Below are positions 16,959 through 25,515 of a stretch of 64,000 nt of DNA, piece after piece. The notes under the pieces are model-generated. The model did no database searches, was not told the origin of the DNA, and saw only the letters and a list, made by a program, of their open reading frames with translations. Both the position numbers and the translations under genes were made by a program. Location of the stretch: positions 310,001 through 374,000 of the forward strand of contig JAUILN010000005.1 in the NCBI GenBank assembly GCA_030432695.1, in the 5' to 3' direction. Source of the stretch: a bacterium. Lineage in GTDB: Bacteria > Planctomycetota > UBA1135 > UBA2386. How positions within the stretch are numbered: position 1 is the stretch's first letter; every line of letters begins with the position of its first letter.

Positions 16959-18436
16959 CGCGGCTCCAGACGGTAGCCCTCGAAGCCCTGTGCCGACACC
17001 GGCTCGAAGCGGAAGGCCTGTTGGAGGACGTCGAGGATCAACGGCCCGGCCTTGCCCTCGTCGGCCGGGCGCGCGAGGGTCCGCTCGCCCTGCTCGCTGA
17101 GGAAGATCGGGCGACCCTGGCTCTGCGCCAGCAGGGCCTGCGCGAGCAGCGCACCGTTGGCCTCGACCAATGCACGGTCGAAGCCGTGCGCGTCGAAGGC
17201 GTCGTAGTAGTCGACGGTCCAACGCGCCGCGGGGAAGTAGCCGAACAGCAATGCGAAGTCCTCCGAGTGGGCTGCGACGAGGTACGGCTCGACAGTTCCG
17301 GCGAGCGCGCGCAGGCCGTCGGCCCGTGGACGCAGCGGCTCCGTGTCGTGGTCGTGGATCCAGACGATCGACACGCTGCACGCGATCACCACCGCCAGCC
17401 CGCGCACCGCGGGACTCCAGCAGCGCACCACCGCGAACGCCAACGGGAACGCCAGCGGCAGCGCGTAGGCGCCGCTTTCCGAGAAGTCGCCGAGGATCGT
17501 GAACGAGATCGCCGCGTAGACGCCGATCGCGATCAACAACGCCGCGCCGAGCAGCGGCTCGGCCGGCCGCCGACCACGGCGCAGGAACACCACCGGCGCA
17601 AGGACCGACAGCGGCAGGAACGGCATCAGGTACTCCTGCGCGAGGTTGATCGGGATCGTCTCCGGCTGCGCGACGTGCACCGCGGCGTGTTGCAGGAAGA
17701 AGTCGAAGTTGCTCGACTCCTGGGTCACGGTGCCGATCCACACCCCGATCCGCCGGGCCACGAACGCCAGCCCGCCGGCACCGAGGCCGGCGAGGCCACC
17801 GAGCACGACGATGCGACTCCACGGCGTCGCGGGCGCGCCGCTCCCCCGCCGCAGCCACCACGCCCACAGCGGCAGGTAGCCGGCGGAGAGCAGGATCCCG
17901 GTCGAATGGGCGGCGTAGGCCGACGCCACGCCGAGCGAGAAGCCCAGCGCCGTCCACGGGCCCGGCCGGACCGCGAACCACGCCAGGGCCCAGGCCGACA
18001 GGCCGACGAACGCGAAGAACGGGCCGTGGCGCTCGACCACCGTGGCGTAGAACCACACGCCGGGTGCGGTGCCGACCAGCATCGCCACCCAGAGCGCGTC
18101 CGAACGGCCGATGCCGAAGCGCCGCGCGGCGGCGTGGACCAACGCCACACCGACCGCGGTGCCGACGCCGCTGAGGGCGACCACGGATTCGAGCATGGGC
18201 ACGTCGAACAGCGCGCCGAACTGCTTCGCGGCGGCCGCCATCGGCTTGTAGAGCAGGTGCATCTCGCTGCGCACGTCGTCGGTCGCGGTGCGGCGGAGGA
18301 GCCGCCAACCGTCGACGCCGTACAGGGTTCGCTGGCCGGTGGCGAGATAGACGGACAGCGCGACCAACAGCACCAGGAGACTGTCGAACCGCCCCCGCGT
18401 GGTCGGCCCGCTCGGAATCGTCGATCCGTTCGGCAT
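16955..18436 (-). CDS. Polytopic membrane protein, possibly GT-C fold glycosyltransferase
   Basis: The protein has 493 residues with about ten hydrophobic segments starting at LLVLLVALSVYLATG and a soluble C-terminal tail of about 120 residues that ends in FRFEPVSAQGFEGYRLEPR. The periplasmic loop after the first helix (YGVDGWRLL) and the general layout resemble ArnT/PMT-type (GT39 or GT83) glycosyltransferases, but the usual DE pair in that loop is not obvious, so the assignment is tentative. The ATG at 18436 follows the stop of the methyltransferase gene by 11 bases, and the downstream dehydrogenase overlaps its stop. The three genes form a unit. Confidence 0.65.
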   Translation of the reverse strand: MPNGSTIPSGPTTRGRFDSLLVLLVALSVYLATGQRTLYGVDGWRLLRRTATDDVRSEMHLLYKPMAAAAKQFGALFDVPMLESVVALSGVGTAVGVALVHAAARRFGIGRSDALWVAMLVGTAPGVWFYATVVERHGPFFAFVGLSAWALAWFAVRPGPWTALGFSLGVASAYAAHSTGILLSAGYLPLWAWWLRRGSGAPATPWSRIVVLGGLAGLGAGGLAFVARRIGVWIGTVTQESSNFDFFLQHAAVHVAQPETIPINLAQEYLMPFLPLSVLAPVVFLRRGRRPAEPLLGAALLIAIGVYAAISFTILGDFSESGAYALPLAFPLAFAVVRCWSPAVRGLAVVIACSVSIVWIHDHDTEPLRPRADGLRALAGTVEPYLVAAHSEDFALLFGYFPAARWTVDYYDAFDAHGFDRALVEANGALLAQALLAQSQGRPIFLSEQGERTLARPADEGKAGPLILDVLQQAFRFEPVSAQGFEGYRLEPR

Positions 18437-18447
18437 CGTCGGTCTGC

Positions 18448-19479
18448 TCAGCGCGGCTCCGGCTTGCGCGCCTGCACCAGGGTCCAATAGCCGCCGGTCG
18501 ATTCCGCGCTGACGTCGTCGAATCCCACCTGCACCAACAGGTCGCGCAGCTCGCCGAAGCGGTACTGCTGGCCCTTGGTCCAGACCAGCATGTCGAGGTG
18601 GACCAGGGCGTTGGCCAGCGGCGCGTCGCGTTCGTCGTCGACCAGCTTCTCGTGGATCAGCACGCTGCCCCCCGGGGTCAGTGCGTCGAACGCCCGCCGC
18701 AACAGCTCCCGGCCGGTGTCGAACGACCAGTCGTGCAGGATCTGCGACAGGAGCACCGCGTCGTGCCCGGTGGGCCAGCGCGGCGCGAACATGTCGCCGG
18801 CCAGCGTCGTCACCCGATCCTCGAGGCCCGCCTCGCGGATCTTCTCGTCGGCGACGCCGCAGACCACCGCCAGATCGAACACCGTGCAGCGCACGTCGGA
18901 GCGAGCCGCGGCCAGCGCGATCGACAGTGCCCCCGACCCGCCGCCGACGTCCAGCAACCGGGCTCCCTCGGCGAGCCGCGCCCGGGCCGCGAAGCCCGCC
19001 GCCGGCCGCCCGGACACCGCGTGCATCGCCTCGGTGAATGCTCGGGCCTGCGCCGGATCCGCCTCGTGGGACTCCCAGGGATCGTCGCCGCCGTAGACGC
19101 TGGCGTCGTCGGACTCGAGCGCGGTGAGGAGGTGGTGCGGCGTCAGGAAGTGCTCGATCTCCAGATCGATGAGCGCGGCGAGCGAGCCGGGTCGACCGCG
19201 CAACGCGTAGGCCCGGGCCGACTCCGTCAGCGCGAACCGATCGCGGGTGCGGGTGAGGAGTCCCGCGGCGGACAGGGCGATCAGCAGCGAGCGGGTCGGA
19301 CGTTCCTTCCAGCCATGCCGGGCACGGACGTCTGCGACCGAGGCCTCGCCGAGTTCCTCGACCGTCTCGAACAGGCCGGTGCGGACCGCGACCGCCAGCG
19401 CTGCGCTGCGCCGACCGGCGATGTAGGAGTCGTAGACCGGACGGTCATCGACGGGAAAACCGGGAGGTTGGAAGGACAC
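18448..19479 (-). CDS. SAM-dependent O-methyltransferase (Methyltransf_2 type)
   Basis: The protein has 343 residues from the GTG at 19479; a TTG at 19536 would add 19 residues. The N-terminal part (YIAGRRSAALAVAVRTGLFE) is the winged-helix dimerisation domain of plant-type and antibiotic O-methyltransferases. The SAM site is LLDVGGGSGALSIALAAA, and ILHDWSFDTGRELLRRAFDA with TPGGSVLIHEKL matches the catalytic region, where the His of HDW is the usual general base. Relatives include hydroxyindole and hydroxyneurosporene O-methyltransferases. The methyl acceptor is unknown. It heads the operon with the membrane protein and dehydrogenase, facing the GntR gene. Confidence 0.87.
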   Translation of the reverse strand: MSFQPPGFPVDDRPVYDSYIAGRRSAALAVAVRTGLFETVEELGEASVADVRARHGWKERPTRSLLIALSAAGLLTRTRDRFALTESARAYALRGRPGSLAALIDLEIEHFLTPHHLLTALESDDASVYGGDDPWESHEADPAQARAFTEAMHAVSGRPAAGFAARARLAEGARLLDVGGGSGALSIALAAARSDVRCTVFDLAVVCGVADEKIREAGLEDRVTTLAGDMFAPRWPTGHDAVLLSQILHDWSFDTGRELLRRAFDALTPGGSVLIHEKLVDDERDAPLANALVHLDMLVWTKGQQYRFGELRDLLVQVGFDDVSAESTGGYWTLVQARKPEPR

Positions 19480-19840
19480 CGACGGCTCGTTCTCGAGGAT
19501 TCGCCCCAGCTTCGGCGTGGAGCGACCGTTTGGCAACGGAAGGCCGGCGAGACCTCCGACAGCTGACCTCGCCTACTACTATCCCCGACCGACCGGGCGA
19601 TCCCGCGGGTGACAAGGCCGGATATCCGACATCGGGAATCCCGGCGGAGACGTTCGAGGCGAATCCGACTTATCGGATACACCCCGGGGTGATCACACGT
19701 AGAACCGATTCCCGGGACGGGAGCGGACTCATCCCCGGGGGACTGCGAGCCGATCCGACCCACGTCCGCGACGAAGACCGGTCGGTCGAATGCCACATCC
19801 TGAGTGACCGCTGGATCCCGCTGCCCACGCCACACGAACG
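19480..19840. promoter_or_regulatory. Divergent control region between methyltransferase operon and GntR gene
   Basis: This 361-base gap has no credible gene. It separates a minus-strand operon from a plus-strand regulator and contains two palindromes: CGGATATCCG at 19619-19628 and a 16-base element at 19663-19678. Its base composition is slightly lower in GC than the surrounding genes, as expected for promoters. If the methyltransferase really starts at 19536 the gap is about 300 bases. Confidence 0.5.
19663..19678. promoter_or_regulatory. Perfect palindrome, candidate GntR operator
   Basis: The sequence ATCCGA-CTTA-TCGGAT has perfect six-base arms around a four-base centre. A related half (TATCCGACATCGGGA) lies about 40 bases upstream, overlapping the palindrome CGGATATCCG. 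FadR-type GntR regulators bind short palindromes in their own promoter regions, so this is a reasonable operator candidate. Binding is inference. Confidence 0.45.
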
Positions 19841-20578
19841 ATGGAACCCACGCGCATGCAGGTCGCCTACGAGCGACTCAAGGAGAAGCTGCTCCGCGAC
19901 GAACTCCGACCCGGGGATCGGCTGGCCAACCGCCAGCTCGGCGCGGAACTCGGACTCAGCACGGTGACCGTCCGGGAGGCCATCCATCGCCTCACCAGCG
20001 AGGGCCTGATCGAGCACGTGCCGAACGCCGGCGCGTTCGTCCGCGCACCGAGCGTGAAGGACATCCGCGACCTCTACGAGTTCCGCGGCGCCCTGGAGCT
20101 CCTCGCGGTGAAGACCCTCTGCGAGCACATGCCGATCCACGTCGCCACCGAGCTGCAGGGCATCTGCGACTCGATGCGGGACGTCTGCCGCGAGGTGGCG
20201 GAGCTCCCCGACCGACGGCTGCGGGACGATCTTCTAGAGCGTTGGAACGAGTTCGACCGGCGCTTCCACGAACTCCTGTTCGAGGCCGCGGACAACGTGT
20301 GGCTGCGGCGCTCGATCGCCCAGGTCGACCTGCTGGCGCGCGTGTTCGGCAGCAAGCCGCGGAGCTTCCCGTACGAAGACGTCGCGTGGACCTGGAAGAT
20401 GCACCTCCGACTCGCGCGGGCGATGCGTCGCCGGAACCTGCAGGCCGCGAGCGCGGCACTGGTCGAGCACGACCGGCGCGGCCTGGAATCGAGCCTCGCC
20501 GCGGCCCGGGCGCGTCGCGACCGGGGGCCGGACTCGGACGGCGACGCACCCGCCGCAGATTTCCTGCAGGATTCCTGA
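19841..20578 (+). CDS. GntR-family transcriptional regulator, FadR (FCD) subfamily
   Basis: The protein has 245 residues. The winged helix-turn-helix occupies about 8-68, with the recognition part LGAELGLSTVTVREAIHRL and wing EGLIEHVPNAGAFVR. The C-terminal part (about 75-225) is the all-helical FCD ligand-binding domain, seen as DIRDLYEFRGALELLAVKT, ERWNEFDRRFHELLFEAADN and MHLRLARAMRRRNLQAASA. FCD domains usually bind small carboxylic acids, often through a metal. It is divergent from the methyltransferase-membrane-dehydrogenase operon, which it may control. An internal ATG at codon 6 is an alternative start. The last 25 residues are acidic and probably disordered. Confidence 0.9.
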   Translation: MEPTRMQVAYERLKEKLLRDELRPGDRLANRQLGAELGLSTVTVREAIHRLTSEGLIEHVPNAGAFVRAPSVKDIRDLYEFRGALELLAVKTLCEHMPIHVATELQGICDSMRDVCREVAELPDRRLRDDLLERWNEFDRRFHELLFEAADNVWLRRSIAQVDLLARVFGSKPRSFPYEDVAWTWKMHLRLARAMRRRNLQAASAALVEHDRRGLESSLAAARARRDRGPDSDGDAPAADFLQDS

Positions 20579-20666
20579 ACCGGGCTCCGGGCCGTCGGGC
20601 CCTCGGGTTGCGTTCTGCGCCGGCCGTCCTGCGGCGCATCCGACAACGACCCGAGAACCACCCCCG

Positions 20667-21998
20667 ATGACCCAGACCCACTTCCGCTCCCCGCTCACCC
20701 TGGCCGTCCGCGCCAGCCTCGTCGGCCTCGTCGCCACATCCGCGGGGACCTTCGCCCAGGAGGTCTCGATCGCCACCCAGCCGGCCGCCGGAGCCCAGCG
20801 CTACACGATCGAGACCAAGCTCGACCTCGCGACCGAGCGCACGATCCTCCGCGACGGCGAGGAGCTGGGCGGCGGCGCCGGTGGCCGAGGCGGCTTCGGC
20901 GGCCCCTCCGCGCAGAAGGCCACGTCCCGGATCGTCTTCGACGAAGGCATGCAGGACGGCGTGACGGTCCGGACCTACCGCGGCGCCGCCGCCACGGTGA
21001 CCGCCGCCAACCGGGACGGCGAGGACGAGGCCACCGAGATCGAAGGCGGCTACATCGACGAGACGCTGTTCATCCTCGAGGACGACCGCGGCATGGTGAT
21101 CACCCGCGGTGAGATCGATGGCGAGGAGCTGCCGCGCTTCGCGGCGATGGGCATGCCGCAGCGCACTTCGCTGGTCGGCATCACCCCCGAGGGCTCGATG
21201 AAGGTCGGCGACGAGTTCGCCTTCCCCGCGCAGTTCCTGAGCGCACTCGAAGGCCTCAACCACCCGGTCCGCCCCGAGATGGAAGGCTTCCCCGGTGGCC
21301 CTGGCGGCTTCGGTGGCCGCGGACGCAATCCGGAGGGCGGCGACGATGCGGCGCCCCGGCGCCCGCGCGGCGGTGATCAGGGTGATGGTGATCAGGGAGA
21401 CGGTGGCGACGGGGCAGGTGCCGGCGGTCGTCGCCCCCGCGGCGGTGCCGATGCCGAGGGAGGCCGCCCGCAGCGTGGTGGCGGAGACGCCGCTGGCGCG
21501 CGCAACGCGTTCCGCCGGATGCGCGGCGTGCCGGGCAACGAGGTGTGGCAGCTGATCGCCAACACCCACCTGAAGGGCGACGTCCGCGGCAAGCTGGTCG
21601 CGGTCGAGAACGGCATCGCCAAGATCGAGATCACCGCGGAGCGCTCCGGTGAAGGCTCGGCCGAGGAGCTCGGCCTGCAGACCATGGGCGGCATGTTCGG
21701 CGGCCGTGGCGGTCGCGGTGGCCGCGGTGGTCAGGGTGCTGGTGGTCAGGGAGGTGGCGGCTTCGGCGGCGCCGAAGTCGAGAGCAACGCCGAGGTGTCG
21801 GTCAAGCTGACCGGCGAACTCTGGGTCGACACCAAGAGCCACACCGTGACCCGCCTCGCCCTGCAGGGCTCGACCAGCTCCAGCATCTACACTTCCATGG
21901 AGATGCGCGAGTCGGTGATCGAGTCCGACCAGGCCAGCGAGAGCGAGTTCGCGTTCACCGTCGAAGTCGCGGCCGCGCCGGGCGACGGCGACAAGTGA
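20667..21998 (+). CDS. Secreted Gly/Arg-rich protein of unknown function
   Basis: The protein has 443 residues with a signal peptide cut near residue 30 (VGLVATSAGTFA before Q). Folded-looking beta-rich stretches (RYTIETKLDLATERTI, GVTVRTYRG, VSVKLTGELWVDTKSHTVT) alternate with low-complexity Gly/Arg/Asp segments near residues 65-80, 208-275 and 345-370 (GGRGGRGGRGGQGAGGQGGG). The C-terminal part around VTRLALQGSTSSSIYTSMEM resembles lipid-binding or outer-membrane-linked beta proteins, but no family is recognised. It lies 163 bases upstream of the sigma-factor fusion and shares RGG tracts with it and with the following gene, so the three may work together. Confidence 0.75.
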   Translation: MTQTHFRSPLTLAVRASLVGLVATSAGTFAQEVSIATQPAAGAQRYTIETKLDLATERTILRDGEELGGGAGGRGGFGGPSAQKATSRIVFDEGMQDGVTVRTYRGAAATVTAANRDGEDEATEIEGGYIDETLFILEDDRGMVITRGEIDGEELPRFAAMGMPQRTSLVGITPEGSMKVGDEFAFPAQFLSALEGLNHPVRPEMEGFPGGPGGFGGRGRNPEGGDDAAPRRPRGGDQGDGDQGDGGDGAGAGGRRPRGGADAEGGRPQRGGGDAAGARNAFRRMRGVPGNEVWQLIANTHLKGDVRGKLVAVENGIAKIEITAERSGEGSAEELGLQTMGGMFGGRGGRGGRGGQGAGGQGGGGFGGAEVESNAEVSVKLTGELWVDTKSHTVTRLALQGSTSSSIYTSMEMRESVIESDQASESEFAFTVEVAAAPGDGDK

Positions 21999-22161
21999 GT
22001 CGCGCGCGAGCGTGATTCCGGGGGCGCAGGCGGCCCGGCCGTGCGGCCACGCACGCCTGGCCGCGGACGCCTGACGCTGCCCCGGGCCGCTCGTCCCGCA
22101 CGACCACGCACCGACCGGTTTCCCCGGCCACCCTGTCCGCGACAACACAGCAACGTTCCCG

Positions 22162-25100
22162 ATGACCCTCGATCCACAGCTCGTCCACCGCCACGCACCG
22201 GGCCTGCGCGCCCTGGTGCGGGAGCTGGTGCTCGACGACTCGCGGGTCGACGACGTGCTGCAAGAAACCTGGCTGCGCGCGTTGCACGAGTCGCCGCAGA
22301 GCCCGGCGGCGTTCGGTGCCTGGATCCGCACGGTCGCCCGGCGACTGGCCTTCCGTCAGAAGCGCAGCGAGAACCGGCGGCGCAACCACGAGAGCCAACT
22401 GCCCCCCGCCGACGACGACCTGCCACGCCCCGACCAGATCGTCGAACGCGAATTCGCCCGCCGGCAGGTCGTCGACGCGGTCCTGCAGCTCGACGAGCCC
22501 TACCGGACCGCAATCCTGTATCGCTTCCTCGAGAACCGCAGCGCCGGCGAAGTCGCCGAGCACCTCGGGATCCCGCTCGAGACCCTACGGACGCGGCTCA
22601 AGCGCGGCCTCGCGCTGCTCCGCGGGGTGCTCGACCGCGAGCACGAGGGTCACGCGGAGCGCTGGCACCGGGCGCTGCTGCCGCTGGCGACCCTACCGCT
22701 CGGCCCGTGGTCGCTGGCGGCGACGGCGAGCGGCACCGCGGCCACCACCTCCTGGCTCGGTGGGCTGTGGACCGGTGGGCAGCTGCTGCGGGCGGCATTA
22801 CTGCTGATCGCGCTCGGCGTCCTGGGTGCTTCGGGTTGGCTCGCGTGGTCGGGCTCGGGTGGCGTGGCGGTCGATGCACCGGCGGTGGTGTCGTTCTCCG
22901 CGGAAGAGCTCGCCGCCGTGCCCGCATCCGGATCGGCCGACGAACTCGAGCCATCCCGCCGCGCACTGCTCTATGCCACGGCCGAAGCGGCTCCGCCCCT
23001 CGCCGCCCCCACCCGCCGCTACCGCATCGAGGTCTCCGGCCGCGCCGTCGACCTGAACCGACGACCGTTGGCCGGCGTCGAGGTCGCGCTCTCCCTGCGC
23101 CCGGCGCCGGAGGTCGTATTCGATGCCCTGCGCACCGGCGCGGCACGACCCGACCGGGGACTCACCGAGGGCAACCGCCCCGCCCTGCTGCTGCCACGAA
23201 CCTGCACGACGGGCCCGGACGGTCGGTTCCGCTTCGTGGGCCCGGCCTACGAGGAGACCGAGCTGGCGGTGCGGCTCCGGCACCCGGAGCACGCCACCCG
23301 CAACGTCGAAGCGCGCTGGCATCATCTCGAGGACCGGGTCGAGTTCGGCGACGTGCCGTTGCAGAGCGGGCATCCGCTGGCCGGCCAGGTCGTCGACGCG
23401 AAGGGCGATCCGTGCCCCGGTGTCCTCGTATCCGCCCGGCCGGCGCGCGCGCGCCGCGACCGCGGCCCCAGCGTCACCGACGACGTGCTCGCCACGACCA
23501 CGACCGACCTGGCGGGACGGTTCCGCTTCGCACATCTACCGCCCGCCGGCGCGGTGAGCCTGCTCGCCCTGGATCCCCAGGGCGTCCGCTCGGCCACCGT
23601 GCGGGCGAGCGTCTCGGCCGAGCCCGGTTCAGTCGCCCCCGAACCGGTGCTCGTCCTCCCTCTCGCGCGGACCGTGCACTGCTCGCTGGTCTGGTCCGAC
23701 GGCACACCCGCCGCCGACCTGCCGGTGCTCGCCCTGCCGTTCGATCCCCGCCTGGTGGGCGTCCTGCTCCATGGTGCCGGTGCCGACCCGCGTGGGACGT
23801 TCCTTCCCGAGCACCGCACCGACCGACGGGGCACCGCGGAGGTTCGCGTCCCGGCCGACAGCCGCTGGCTGCTCTGGGTCGGAACGACCCCCACGAGCGC
23901 GGCCTGGCACGCCACCTCCCCCCGCACGATCCTGGGCCCGTTCGACGCCGATGCGACGCCAGGACCGCTGACCATCGACCGAGGCTGGACCGTGGCGGGT
24001 CGCCTCGTGCCGGGCGACGGTCTCGTCCCCGGTGGCGAGTTCCTGGCCGGAAGTCTCCCCGAGCGGGTGCTGCTCACCCCACGACGCTGGCTCCGAGGCT
24101 CCGCCAGCCTGGAGGCACGGGTCGCCGAAGACGGTTCGTTCCGCTTCGAAGGGGTCCGCACCGAAGGCTTCGGGCGTGCGAACACCGAGGTCCGGGAGCT
24201 GTGCCTGCCCGATGACCGGCACCGCTTCGCGCACGGTGAACCACCCCGGATCGAGATCCCCGGATCGGCCGCGACGGACACCATCCTGGCGATCGAGCCC
24301 GCGGAGGTGGTCGCGGTCCCCCCGGCACGGCTGCGGGTCCTGACCTCGGAAGGCCAGCCGCTGGCCGGTGCCGAACTCCACTGGTCCAATGTGGACACAC
24401 GTCGTGGCCCGTCTCGAGGCGGGCGCGGTGGGTCGGCCTCGGTCCGGATGCAGGCGACCGATCCGCGCGCCGTGATCACCGACGCGGAGGGCCGAGCAGC
24501 GATGCCGAGGCCCGAGGTCACGCCGCCCACGCTGGTGGTCCGGCGGCCCGACGGGATGCACAGCAGCATCATGCTCCAGGACCTCGGGGTCGCGGTCGAT
24601 CCGGCCCCAGCCGAGTTGGTGGTCCGGTTCCCCGCGACCACGACGCTGGTCGGCAAGGTGATCGGACTCGGCGCCGAAGGACGAGCCCTGGTCCGCGTCG
24701 TCGACGGCGCGTCCTCGGTCAGCTCCGCGCGGCCGGTCCGCGGCAACGACGCGGAGTTCCGCTTCGATTCGCTGCCGTCGGGAAGCTACGACGTCTGGAT
24801 CGAACCGCGCGACTCCGCACCAGCCACCCGGCTCGCGACGCTGCAGCTGGAGGGCGATGAGGTCGAGATCACCCTCGACGCGCGCGAGGCCCGACATGGC
24901 CGCATCGCCGGCACGCTCGAGGTCGTCGGGCTACCCGCCGACGCGACGGTCCGGCTGCGCTTCTCACCGCGCAGCGATCGCCCCTGGGTGCTCGGCCACC
25001 CCGCGCCGGTCGAGCCCGACGCCGCGGGCAACTTCGAGATCGAGCGGCTCCCGCCCGGCCCCGGAGTCCTCACCGCGGTCATCGACCGACCCGGCAACCG

Positions 25101-25515
25101 CCGCTCCCAGACGATCCACAGCGAGCTGCTGACGATCGACGCCAACCGCGTCCATACGGTCTCGCTCCGGCTCGCGGTCGCCCACCTGCGGGTGCTGCTG
25201 GGCGAGGGTGGCGCGGCGATCGATCCCGATCAGAGCATGAACGACCGTGGCGGCCGTCGCCGAGGTGGCCCGATCTGGATCCTCCGCGATGTCGTCGGCG
25301 AACTGCCCGACGTCCCGATCGAGCCTGGCGACTCCCCCCTCCTTCCAGCCCGAGAGTGGCTCCTGATCGGCGTCGACGGCCAGACCGCCGGCGCCGTCTC
25401 CCTCCTTCCGGGAACGCGGTCGGAACTCCGGCTGCCGACCCGTCCCGAATCGACCTACCGAGATCCCGAGCGGCGCCCCGATCCTGAACCGGCGTCCCGG
25501 CGAGAATCCCGATGA
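22162..25515 (+). CDS. ECF sigma factor fused to a membrane segment and large extracytoplasmic region
   Basis: The protein has 1,117 residues. Residues 1-160 are an ECF sigma factor: region 2 at about 11-75 (DSRVDDVLQETWLRALHE) and region 4 at about 100-155 (NRSAGEVAEHLGIPLETLRT). Residues 171-200 are moderately hydrophobic and 208-229 form a clear transmembrane helix (LLRAALLLIALGVLGASGWL). The remaining 880 residues lie outside and contain repeated carboxypeptidase-regulatory-like beta modules (ISGRAVDLNRRPLAGVEVAL type, GHPLAGQVVDAKGDPCPGV). Two short RGG tracts occur near 748 and 1026. Planctomycetes are known for ECF factors with long C-terminal extensions; a sigma domain tied directly to a putative outer sensor would need proteolysis, or would act at the membrane. 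Its stop overlaps the next start as ATGA. Confidence 0.88.
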   Translation: MTLDPQLVHRHAPGLRALVRELVLDDSRVDDVLQETWLRALHESPQSPAAFGAWIRTVARRLAFRQKRSENRRRNHESQLPPADDDLPRPDQIVEREFARRQVVDAVLQLDEPYRTAILYRFLENRSAGEVAEHLGIPLETLRTRLKRGLALLRGVLDREHEGHAERWHRALLPLATLPLGPWSLAATASGTAATTSWLGGLWTGGQLLRAALLLIALGVLGASGWLAWSGSGGVAVDAPAVVSFSAEELAAVPASGSADELEPSRRALLYATAEAAPPLAAPTRRYRIEVSGRAVDLNRRPLAGVEVALSLRPAPEVVFDALRTGAARPDRGLTEGNRPALLLPRTCTTGPDGRFRFVGPAYEETELAVRLRHPEHATRNVEARWHHLEDRVEFGDVPLQSGHPLAGQVVDAKGDPCPGVLVSARPARARRDRGPSVTDDVLATTTTDLAGRFRFAHLPPAGAVSLLALDPQGVRSATVRASVSAEPGSVAPEPVLVLPLARTVHCSLVWSDGTPAADLPVLALPFDPRLVGVLLHGAGADPRGTFLPEHRTDRRGTAEVRVPADSRWLLWVGTTPTSAAWHATSPRTILGPFDADATPGPLTIDRGWTVAGRLVPGDGLVPGGEFLAGSLPERVLLTPRRWLRGSASLEARVAEDGSFRFEGVRTEGFGRANTEVRELCLPDDRHRFAHGEPPRIEIPGSAATDTILAIEPAEVVAVPPARLRVLTSEGQPLAGAELHWSNVDTRRGPSRGGRGGSASVRMQATDPRAVITDAEGRAAMPRPEVTPPTLVVRRPDGMHSSIMLQDLGVAVDPAPAELVVRFPATTTLVGKVIGLGAEGRALVRVVDGASSVSSARPVRGNDAEFRFDSLPSGSYDVWIEPRDSAPATRLATLQLEGDEVEITLDAREARHGRIAGTLEVVGLPADATVRLRFSPRSDRPWVLGHPAPVEPDAAGNFEIERLPPGPGVLTAVIDRPGNRRSQTIHSELLTIDANRVHTVSLRLAVAHLRVLLGEGGAAIDPDQSMNDRGGRRRGGPIWILRDVVGELPDVPIEPGDSPLLPAREWLLIGVDGQTAGAVSLLPGTRSELRLPTRPESTYRDPERRPDPEPASRRESR

